A stretch of DNA of 64,000 bases from Cognatitamlana onchidii (lineage in GTDB: Bacteria; Bacteroidota; Bacteroidia; Flavobacteriales; Flavobacteriaceae). The translations under genes were made by a program, and so were the position numbers. The notes below the pieces were generated by a model. It was not told the origin of the DNA, did not search any database, and saw only the letters and a program-made list of their open reading frames with translations. Location: NCBI RefSeq assembly GCF_004804355.1, contig NZ_SRWZ01000002.1:248001-312000 (forward strand), in the 5' to 3' direction. Of this stretch, positions 57,150 to 64,000 are shown in pieces (positions within the stretch are counted from its first letter, which is position 1; the number at the start of each line of letters is the position of its first letter).

Positions 57150-57180
57150 CAAATTAACTTTCATAGTAAACAAAAAACAA
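57150..57180 (-). promoter_or_regulatory. Probable promoter of the glucan PUL
   Basis: On the minus strand TTG (57180-57178) is followed after 20 bases by TTAATTTG (57157-57150), one mismatch from the TAnnTTTG box. The predicted start near 57144 gives a 58-base leader. The rest of the 57086-57365 gap is AT-rich without other features I can name. Confidence 0.4.
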
Positions 57181-57365
57181 CAAGGAGTATTTAAAAAGTA
57201 GATTTTAACGCTGGTATTTTTTGTCTAAACAATTGAATATCAGTTGTATGAATGATTGTTTTTAAAAAATAAAAGTATAAAAAGAGTGGTTTGTAAGTGG
57301 TGGTTATATCTATGTTCTTACGATTATTTCAATAGGAGGTGTTTAAAACTACATTAAATGAATTA

Positions 57366-59027
57366 TTAAGATATTTTTTTTACCATATCTTCGAAATCAT
57401 TTCTGTTTAAAGCGTTGTTTTTAACTTTTACTCTATAATTATAAATGGTATTTACGGAGTATCTGAGAATTTTAGATATTTTAGAGCTACTCGATATGCC
57501 TAGTCTAATTAAAGCAAATATTCTCAGTTCGGTATTTAAGCAGTTGCTGTCTTTAATTGTTATTCTTTTGTCTTCTTTTAACAAGTTATTAAACTGTTCA
57601 ACAAAATTTGGATATATGTGTAAAAATGATTTGTCAAAGTTTTCATAAAAAATATTCAGTTCATTATCTATTAGCTGTTTAGATTTGGTCAACTCTAATA
57701 AGGATTTAGTCTTGTTAGATACAATATATTTCCTTACCATTTTTCTGTAGGTGTCCAATTTATTTATGTAATCAGAATAAAGGTTCAAAAAGGTGCCTAT
57801 ATACTGTTCTTTTATTCTGTCTGAATCTGACAGCTCATTGTATAGTCTGTTTAAATCGGCATTTGTAAGCTGTAGCTTTTTATTTAGATTTTGTAATTGG
57901 TTGTTTGCGTCTTTAAGACTTTTCCTAGCAGAAGACAGGCGTTTTATTTGTCTGTAAATGTATACAATGGTAATCACTAAAAACAAGGCCAAAACACTTA
58001 TGAAAATGAGCATTTTTTTGAGCTCTTTTTGCTGTTCAAGGCTTTTTTCTTCGTATGCTTTGGATATCACCGATAGTGTATTGGAAATATTAACAAACCG
58101 TAATTTTGAATTGAATAGTTCGGCATCTTCAACAGAGAAGTCTATGTATTTGTGAGCGCGTTCTATGTCGCCCTCTCTAAAATAGATCATGGCTAAAACA
58201 GTGAGTGATGCGTTGTCTTTAACAGAGGCTTTTATGTCGGATATTGCAGAAAGAATTAAGAATTTCTTTTGCTTTTCAATATCGCCAATCAGCTCAAAAA
58301 GCAGTGACCTTTCAAAGGTAATCAATGAGTATTTTGGTGTGCTAGGTTTTACTTTGTTAAGACGTTGAGAGTTTACTTTAAGAGCTCTTTCAATATCTCT
58401 TTGATCTCTAAAACCTTTTTCAACTAAAGCCAACGATTCATCTGAGTTAGGGTCTAAGCGTTGTAATAATGAGTCTTGATAAATAGTATATAATTGGGAG
58501 TAGTTTGTTTTTATTCTTTTTACAGACGTATAAAAACTTAGTCCAGAATACCCCTCTTTGAAGATAAAATAATATAGATTTAATAGTTTCTCTGGTAGTT
58601 CGGGTCTGCGTATTGTGTTTAAAACATCAATAGCTTCTTTGTATCTTCCTGAAGTAACTAGAAGTTTGGCTAATTTTAATCTTGATTCTTTTTCAAAATT
58701 AATATCTCCAATGTTTTGTGCAACGCTAATATTCTTTTCTATATAATCAAGAGCGCGGTCAAAACTATATTTTTCGTACTCACCAATAATTTTATTGGTT
58801 AAGAAATATTTGTTTTCTAGACTAAGAGTCTCTTCGTTGAGAAGATCTTCTAAATTTTTGATTCTTAATATCTTAGAATCATCATAAAAATCTCTTCTGC
58901 TCATGCTTTTATCTAGCTGCACGAGCAATGAATCTAGCTGATTTTGACAAATGACCCAACTTTGAATAAAAAGGAAAAGGACGAAAATAATGGCTTTTCT
59001 AAACAATTTGGTTGGTTTTATTTGCAA
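57366..59027 (-). CDS. TPR and membrane-helix regulator, DUF6377 type
   Basis: A 553-residue protein. A signal or first membrane segment (about 8-27) is followed by helical repeats of TPR type (about 60-330), one membrane helix (MLIFISVLALFLVITIVYIY, about 340-360), and a coiled coil rich in Lys, Asn, Leu (about 365-410). The cytoplasmic C-terminal domain ends in a helix-turn-helix (RLGISSSSKISKILRYSVNT ... YNYRVKVKN). The order is that of DUF6377 proteins, one-component membrane regulators next to susCD operons in Bacteroidota. It sits upstream of the glucan SusC on the same strand and is its likely activator. The sensor ligand is unknown. The 353-base gap upstream (59028-59380) holds a small inverted repeat (AAAGGG / CCCTTT, 59072-59087) and promoter site E of the opposite strand. 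Confidence 0.82.
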   Translation of the reverse strand: MQIKPTKLFRKAIIFVLFLFIQSWVICQNQLDSLLVQLDKSMSRRDFYDDSKILRIKNLEDLLNEETLSLENKYFLTNKIIGEYEKYSFDRALDYIEKNISVAQNIGDINFEKESRLKLAKLLVTSGRYKEAIDVLNTIRRPELPEKLLNLYYFIFKEGYSGLSFYTSVKRIKTNYSQLYTIYQDSLLQRLDPNSDESLALVEKGFRDQRDIERALKVNSQRLNKVKPSTPKYSLITFERSLLFELIGDIEKQKKFLILSAISDIKASVKDNASLTVLAMIYFREGDIERAHKYIDFSVEDAELFNSKLRFVNISNTLSVISKAYEEKSLEQQKELKKMLIFISVLALFLVITIVYIYRQIKRLSSARKSLKDANNQLQNLNKKLQLTNADLNRLYNELSDSDRIKEQYIGTFLNLYSDYINKLDTYRKMVRKYIVSNKTKSLLELTKSKQLIDNELNIFYENFDKSFLHIYPNFVEQFNNLLKEDKRITIKDSNCLNTELRIFALIRLGISSSSKISKILRYSVNTIYNYRVKVKNNALNRNDFEDMVKKIS

Positions 59028-59253
59028 TATAATAAAATTGCGAGGATCAAATACTATCCTAATAATCCTTAAAAAGGGATGCCCTTTATTAAAAAAATCA
59101 AGGCTTTTTCATAGTCGAATATAGAGATTGTTTAAATTAAAGCTTATACTTTTAGTTACTATTATTTTATTTGCGGAATTTTATAAGTTCGAGGGGTATT
59201 TCCAAGTTGGTAATTAAACTTCAATTAAAAAAAACACTTTTTGCCGCACAGTA

Positions 59254-59288
59254 CAGGACAGATCCGAGGACGTGTTATTTTATCTTTA
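59254..59288 (+). promoter_or_regulatory. CAGGAY-type regulated promoter of the GH43 operon (site E)
   Basis: CAGGAC at 59254-59259 is followed after 21 bases by TATCTTTA (59281-59288), one base from TAnnTTTG. A weak partner (CCGCAC) lies 10 bases upstream at 59244. The predicted start near 59294 gives an 87-base leader to the ATG at 59381. It shows that the genes beyond the embedded glucan PUL belong to the same regulon as 4271-42702. Confidence 0.55.
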
Positions 59289-59380
59289 TCAAATCATATA
59301 TTTTGGTCAAAACATAACAAGTTTGCAATGCCTAATATCTTATGTCTAGCTGCGTAAGAAAGTTTTGTAAAGAATAAAAT

Positions 59381-60724
59381 ATGAATAGAATAATTAAGGG
59401 AGCAATTTTGTGGATACTGGCTGTGGGTTGTATTTATGCTCAAAACCCAATAGTACCAAACCAAGGTTTAAACGATCCTCATATTCATATTTTTAATGAT
59501 ACGGCTTACGTCTACGCGTCCCACGATAAGTCCATTAAAAACGATAAGTTTATTATGGAAGATTGGTGGATTTGGTCTTCACCAGATCTTGTAAATTGGA
59601 CGAAACGATTTGTACTCAACCCGAAGGACACCTATATCGGAAAAGATTTTTCAAGATGTTGGGCAACTGATGCAGCGTATAAGAATGGTAAATATTATTG
59701 GTATTTTTCCGAAGGCAATGAGCAAACTGGTGTTGTTGTTGGCGATTCTCCAATCGGTCCCTGGACAGAACCACTTGGAAAACCATTATTGACTTCAGAT
59801 TTAACACCAACACACGAATACGATATGGCTATTTTCGAAGAAAATGGAGCACATTATATTATTTTTGGTGTTTGGGACTATTATATAGCAAAGCTTAATG
59901 ATGATATGGTGAGTTTAGCTGAAACGCCAAAAAGAATTGAGATTTCAAATGTTAGAGGTCCATATAATACGGATGGATCGAACAAAAAAATGCCAACAGA
60001 CGATAAGCCATTTCTTCATAAATACGATGGAAAATATTATTTATCTTGGGGTTGTTTTTATGCCATGTCTAATAATTTATATGGACCTTACGATTATATA
60101 GATTCTGTTATAAAAGAGGAAAGTTTTGCTGAAGGTTACGAGTCTCCCACATGGCCAAATGGTTTTTTACAAGGGCGTCATGGTAGTTTTTTTGAATGGC
60201 ATAACCAATGGTATTTTGTATATTGTGATATCAGTCAAACCGGAAATCGTTATTTTAGAGATGCTTTTATTAGTTATGTGCATTATAAAAACAACGGAGA
60301 AATGGCAACCATAAGAGTAGATGGTGTTGGCGTTGGAAATTATAACGCTAATAATAGTATTGAAGCTGAAGATTATTTTAAATCTGAAGGGACTATTAAA
60401 ATAGAAAATACTATCGGAGGTTTTTCAATACAGCCGCAACAGGATAATAGTTATACCATATATCCAAATGTAAATGGTTTAAAGGATAAAAACAGTCTAG
60501 AGTTACAAGTCATAGCTCGTGAAGATGTAAAAATAGAAGTTAGAGCAAATCACCCTAATGGTAAATTATTATTTACATGTAATGTGCCTAAAAATGATAT
60601 CTATACGCTTCAAAAGAGACAGTTTGATATTGAAAATACAGAAGACACACAAACCATTTGTTTTGTGTATAAAGGAATAAAAGACAAATCGTTCACACTA
60701 AATAGATTTCAATTTAAAAATTAA
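59381..60724 (+). CDS. GH43 family glycoside hydrolase with C-terminal CBM6-like domain
   Basis: A 447-residue exported protein (signal about 1-20, ending YAQ). Residues about 22-320 form the five-bladed propeller of GH43. The general base is Asp32 (LNDPHIHIF) and the probable pKa modulator Asp148 (EYDMAIFEE). At the place of the usual acid Glu in an EGP motif the sequence reads DDKPFLHKYDGKYY, so the catalytic acid may be Asp208 or another residue. Residues about 335-447 are a CBM6-like beta domain beginning NSIEAEDYFKSEG. In the ulvan locus of Formosa a GH43 acts with a GH3 on xylose-containing oligosaccharides; the GH3 gene is 21 bases downstream here, supporting a beta-xylosidase role (inference). 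Confidence 0.86.
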   Translation: MNRIIKGAILWILAVGCIYAQNPIVPNQGLNDPHIHIFNDTAYVYASHDKSIKNDKFIMEDWWIWSSPDLVNWTKRFVLNPKDTYIGKDFSRCWATDAAYKNGKYYWYFSEGNEQTGVVVGDSPIGPWTEPLGKPLLTSDLTPTHEYDMAIFEENGAHYIIFGVWDYYIAKLNDDMVSLAETPKRIEISNVRGPYNTDGSNKKMPTDDKPFLHKYDGKYYLSWGCFYAMSNNLYGPYDYIDSVIKEESFAEGYESPTWPNGFLQGRHGSFFEWHNQWYFVYCDISQTGNRYFRDAFISYVHYKNNGEMATIRVDGVGVGNYNANNSIEAEDYFKSEGTIKIENTIGGFSIQPQQDNSYTIYPNVNGLKDKNSLELQVIAREDVKIEVRANHPNGKLLFTCNVPKNDIYTLQKRQFDIENTEDTQTICFVYKGIKDKSFTLNRFQFKN

Positions 60725-60745
60725 ACAACTACTAAAAACTCTAAA

Positions 60746-63010
60746 ATGAAGAAATTATTTTCGTTATGCTTATTAATCAGTATCGCTGTTACGTCTTGTG
60801 AGGAGACAGTCTCAAAAGATTATAAAGACGCCTCTTTATCCATCGATGAACGTGTAGAAGCCTTATTACCAAAATTATCACTTGAAGAGAAAGTAGCGCA
60901 AATGCGAATTTTTCATGCCAATATTGGAACTAAACCCGATGCAAATGGCAACTTAAAACTTTCGGATAAAGTTATTGAGAAATTAAAGTTAGGTATTGCC
61001 GGAATCAAAAATCCAGGGGAGCATATTGATGCCGTAGCAGCAGCAAAAATGAATAACGAGCTTCAAAAATATATTATTGAAAACAACCGTTGGGGGATTC
61101 CTGCCTTGTTCGTTACAGAATCATACAATGGTGTGGATGCAGAGGGTTGTACGCGGTTTGGGCGCCCAATGACATCAGCTGCATCTTTTAACCCAGAATT
61201 GGTGCAACGCCAATGGGATGTTGTAGGTAGAGAAGCCCGATTACGAGGGATGCACATGTGTCATTCACCAGAAGCAGATGTGGTGCGCGACCCCCGTTTT
61301 GGACGTATGAGTGAGGCTTTTGGAGAAGATACCTATTTAACAACGCAGATGGTAACAAGTGCTGTAAAAGGCGTGCAAGGGGATTATGAAGGTTTAGGAA
61401 ATGGTACACATATTGGTGCTGTGGCTAAACACTTTGCGGGATACGGGCAAGTATTAGGAGGATCTAACTTTGCAGCCATTGAAATTTCTGAAAGAACATT
61501 AATTGATGAAATTTACCCACCGTTTGAAGCGGCTGTAAAAGAAGCTAAGACCTTAGGTATAATGGCATCTCACGGCGATTTAAATGGTGTGGCAAGTCAT
61601 GGTAATCCAGAGTTGCTAACTGGTGTGCTTCGCGATCAATGGGGTTTTGAAGGCTATGTGGTTTCAGATTCTAATGATATTGCACGCTTACATTATTTTA
61701 TGAATGTTGCCGAAACGCCTGAAGATGCTGCGCAAATGGGTTTAGAAGCAGGAATTGATATTGATTTATATGCAGAAGATTCTTATGCTTATTTACCAGA
61801 AATGGTAAAGAAAAACCCAGAACTTGAAAAATTAATTGACAGATCGGTAAGACGTGTTTTAAGAACAAAATTCATTTTAGGACTTTTTGATAATCCTTAC
61901 ATCAACATTGAAGATGTGGAGAAAGGTAATAGAGCAGCCTCTTCTTTAGAATTAGCAAAAGAATCAGATTTGGAATCTATTATTTTGTTGAAAAATGAAG
62001 AGAAAGCCTTACCGCTTTCAAAAGATAAATCTTTAAAAGTAGCCTTGTTAGGTCCGCTATTAAAGGAAAATACTAAAGAGATGTTTGAGTCTGTTGCAGG
62101 TTCAAATGTGAAATTTGTGGCAGAAAAAGGATTTCAATTAACAAACCAAAAAGGCGGAGCTCCAGAACTTTTAGACAGAGATCCAAAAGCCATAGCAAGT
62201 CTGGTTAATAAAGCAAAATCTGCAGATGTTTCAATCCTGTTTTTAGGAGGTGATGAGTATACTTCAAAAGAAGCTTATTTTAGCAATAGTACCTTAGGTG
62301 ATAGAGCAACTATTGACCCTGTTGGCCCTCAAGACGAACTCGTAGAAAAAATTAAAGCGCTTGGTAAACCAGTAATTGTCGTTTTAAAGCACAGAAGAAC
62401 CTTATCCATTAATGTTATAGCAGAACAAGCAGATGCTATTTTAGATGTTTGGGATTTAAGTGAATTTGGTGATGAATCTACGGCCAGAATCGTTTTTGGT
62501 GAAGTATCGCCATCAGGTAAATCGCCTGTAACCATTCCAAGGTCGATTGGTCAAATTCCGTTTCACTATAGTATGAAAGAAATCAACTATAAGAAAGAAT
62601 ATTTATTTATTGGTCAAGGCCCATTATATCCATTTGGTCATGGTTTAAGTTATGCTAATTTCGAATATTCTGATATTAAAATTTCAAACCCTGAGATGAC
62701 TCCAGATACAGAATTGGAAGTAAGCGTAACAGTAACGAACAACAGTGATGTAAAAGCCAAAGAAGTAGTTCAACTATATATTAAGGATGAAATAGGTTCG
62801 GTTACTCGTCCTGATAAGGAACTTAAAGGATTCCAAAAGATAGAATTTGATGCTGGTGAAAGCAAAACAGTTAGTTTTAAAATAACACCTAAAATGTTAG
62901 AATTTACAGGTATCACTATGGAAAAAGTTTTAGAAGCAGGAGATTACACAGTAATGGTAGGAACATCTTCAAAAGAGTATTTAGAAACCAAATTCAAACT
63001 AAAAAAATAA
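60746..63010 (+). CDS. GH3 family beta-glycosidase, lipoprotein
   Basis: A 754-residue lipoprotein (lipobox VTSCE near residue 18). The N-terminal TIM barrel (about 30-370) carries DVVRDPRFGRMSEAFGEDTYL, the substrate-site KHFAGYG and the nucleophile Asp308 (GYVVSDSND). The alpha/beta sandwich (about 390-590) and a fibronectin-III-like C-terminal domain (about 645-754) complete the usual three-domain GH3. It probably works with the GH43 enzyme encoded just upstream to remove beta-xylose from ulvan oligosaccharides; glucosidase activity is possible too. It is followed six bases later by a GH105 gene. Confidence 0.92.
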   Translation: MKKLFSLCLLISIAVTSCEETVSKDYKDASLSIDERVEALLPKLSLEEKVAQMRIFHANIGTKPDANGNLKLSDKVIEKLKLGIAGIKNPGEHIDAVAAAKMNNELQKYIIENNRWGIPALFVTESYNGVDAEGCTRFGRPMTSAASFNPELVQRQWDVVGREARLRGMHMCHSPEADVVRDPRFGRMSEAFGEDTYLTTQMVTSAVKGVQGDYEGLGNGTHIGAVAKHFAGYGQVLGGSNFAAIEISERTLIDEIYPPFEAAVKEAKTLGIMASHGDLNGVASHGNPELLTGVLRDQWGFEGYVVSDSNDIARLHYFMNVAETPEDAAQMGLEAGIDIDLYAEDSYAYLPEMVKKNPELEKLIDRSVRRVLRTKFILGLFDNPYINIEDVEKGNRAASSLELAKESDLESIILLKNEEKALPLSKDKSLKVALLGPLLKENTKEMFESVAGSNVKFVAEKGFQLTNQKGGAPELLDRDPKAIASLVNKAKSADVSILFLGGDEYTSKEAYFSNSTLGDRATIDPVGPQDELVEKIKALGKPVIVVLKHRRTLSINVIAEQADAILDVWDLSEFGDESTARIVFGEVSPSGKSPVTIPRSIGQIPFHYSMKEINYKKEYLFIGQGPLYPFGHGLSYANFEYSDIKISNPEMTPDTELEVSVTVTNNSDVKAKEVVQLYIKDEIGSVTRPDKELKGFQKIEFDAGESKTVSFKITPKMLEFTGITMEKVLEAGDYTVMVGTSSKEYLETKFKLKK

Positions 63011-63016
63011 GACGTA

Positions 63017-64000
63017 ATGAATAAAACAATTTTAACGCTTTTAGCAGTTGTAGTACTATTCAATTGCTCAACGGCTCAAAAGGCAACTGAGATTAAAGAT
63101 ATCGATAAAGCTCAGGTAAAAGCATCCATGATAAAAGCTTTAGAATGGCAAGAAGCACACCCCATCTTTGCACTTGCTCCAACCGATTGGACGGCAGGAG
63201 CCTATTATGTGGGCGTTGCCAGAGCGCATAAAGCAACTAAAAATATGATGTACATGGCAGCGCTTAAAAATCAAGCCTATTGGAATAACTGGGAGACCTA
63301 TAAGCGTTTACATCATGCAGATGATGTTGCTATCTCATATAGTTATATATATATTGATAGGAACGAGAAAAGGAAAAACTTTGTAGACTTAGGGCCTACA
63401 AAAAAGTTCTTAGATGCCCATTTATATGAAGATGACAACTGGAAATCGGGTAAAAACGCAGGTAAAGAAGGTAAAGATATTTTATGGTGGTGGTGTGATG
63501 CCTTATTTATGGCGCCGCCAGTACTTAATTTATATGCTAAACACACAGAGCAGCCTAAATATCTAGACGAGATGCATAAATTTTATATGCAAACGTATAA
63601 TAAATTGTATGATGAAGAGGAGCAATTGTTTGCTAGAGATATGCGTTTTGTTTGGGAAGGTAATGATAACCCTACTAAAGAACCTAACGGAAAAAAAGTA
63701 TTTTGGTCTAGAGGGAATGGATGGGTTATTGCAGGTTTGGCTTTGATTTTGGATGATATGCCAGAAGATTACGAACACCGTCCTTTTTACGAGAAACTAT
63801 ATAAAGAAATAGCTGAGAAAATGTTAGAGATTCAACCAGAAGATGGTTTATGGCGAACTAGCTTATTATGCCCTGAAGCATATAACCACGGTGAGGTAAG
63901 CGGAAGTGGATTTCATACCTTCGCTTTGGCATGGGGTATTAATAATGGATTGGTTGATAAAAAACATGCACCAGCGGTCAAAAAAGCGTGGAATGCTATT
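63017..64000 (+). CDS. GH105 unsaturated glucuronyl/rhamnogalacturonyl hydrolase (3' end cut by window edge)
   Basis: An ATG six bases after the GH3 stop opens a frame that runs 328 codons to the last base of the window without a stop. The product begins with a lipoprotein signal (LFNCS, Cys about 16) and then shows the (alpha/alpha)6-barrel pattern of GH105: [28 protein letters not shown], and [17 protein letters not shown] with [23 protein letters not shown] near the cut. The full protein should be some 370-400 residues, so little is missing. It releases the unsaturated uronic acid made by the lyase, the feed for KduI/KduD. It overlaps in role with GH88 at 23360, possibly acting on a different oligosaccharide size or sulfation state. 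Confidence 0.9.
   Translation, partial: MNKTILTLLAVVVLFNCSTAQKATEIKDIDKAQVKASMIKALEWQEAHPIFALAPTDWTAGAYYVGVARAHKATKNMMYMAALKNQAYWNNWETYKRLHHADDVAISYSYIYIDRNEKRKNFVDLGPTKKFLDAHLYEDDNWKSGKNAGKEGKDILWWWCDALFMAPPVLNLYAKHTEQPKYLDEMHKFYMQTYNKLYDEEEQLFARDMRFVWEGNDNPTKEPNGKKVFWSRGNGWVIAGLALILDDMPEDYEHRPFYEKLYKEIAEKMLEIQPEDGLWRTSLLCPEAYNHGEVSGSGFHTFALAWGINNGLVDKKHAPAVKKAWNAI

Noticed and set aside
1-64000. CRISPR arrays, tRNA/rRNA genes, insertion sequences, integrases, attachment sites
   Set aside because: No phased repeats with spacers, no recognizable tRNA cloverleaf or rRNA sequence, and no transposase or integrase-like protein was seen on either strand. The embedded glucan PUL has no flanking direct repeats that I could detect by eye.

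Overview
The window looks like chromosomal DNA of a marine flavobacterium (Bacteroidota, Flavobacteriaceae). The evidence is an AT-rich sequence, four SusC/SusD-type outer-membrane pairs, a hybrid two-component system, type IX secretion C-terminal domains, many lipoprotein signals and promoter boxes of the TAnnTTTG type. I cannot name genus or species from sequence alone. Nearly everything belongs to two polysaccharide utilization loci (PULs). Only the left edge (1-3847, minus strand) is different: an RND-type efflux pump cut by the window start, with its membrane-fusion lipoprotein.

Block 1 (4271-14267, plus strand) is a GntR/LacI-like regulator followed by a uronate-catabolism operon: UxuB-type SDR, Gfo/Idh/MocA oxidoreductase, UxuA, KduI, KduD, a DUF4861 lipoprotein, UxaC and a hexuronate-type MFS transporter. 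It handles both unsaturated uronic acid (KduI, KduD) and saturated glucuronate (UxaC, UxuB, UxuA), the two routes meeting at 2-keto-3-deoxygluconate. The KDG kinase and aldolase are not in the window. Block 2 (14483-38602) holds a hybrid two-component sensor, a SusCD pair with GH88 and GH2, then two tandem SusCD pairs and a DUF1735-type lipoprotein. Block 3 (39169-46798) holds a sulfatase-GH78 fusion, a PL24/PL25-like ulvan lyase with a sorting tail, and a DUF5060 protein. Block 4 (59381-64000) holds GH43, GH3 and a GH105 cut by the window end. Lyase, GH88/GH105, GH78 rhamnosidase, sulfatase and GH43/GH3 (xylose removal) together match what is needed to break down ulvan, the sulfated rhamnose/glucuronate/xylose polysaccharide of green algae.

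Between blocks 3 and 4 lies a complete second PUL on the minus strand (59027 down to 46852): a TPR/DUF6377 membrane regulator, SusC, SusD, SusE/F-like protein, two GH30 enzymes and a secreted tandem carbohydrate-binding protein. It looks like a beta-1,3/1,6-glucan (laminarin-type) PUL inserted inside the ulvan locus.

The most notable non-coding signal is a shared promoter architecture. The element CAGGAY, often in tandem with exact 10-bp spacing, sits 21 bp upstream of a TAnnTTTR-like -7 box in front of the GntR gene, the uronate operon, the tandem SusCD operon, the sulfatase-GH78 gene and the GH43 operon. It is absent from the embedded glucan PUL. One further copy (38859-38913) drives no gene. 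It is followed after about 45 bp by a perfect 15-bp-stem intrinsic terminator, so it probably makes a small RNA of about 70 nt.
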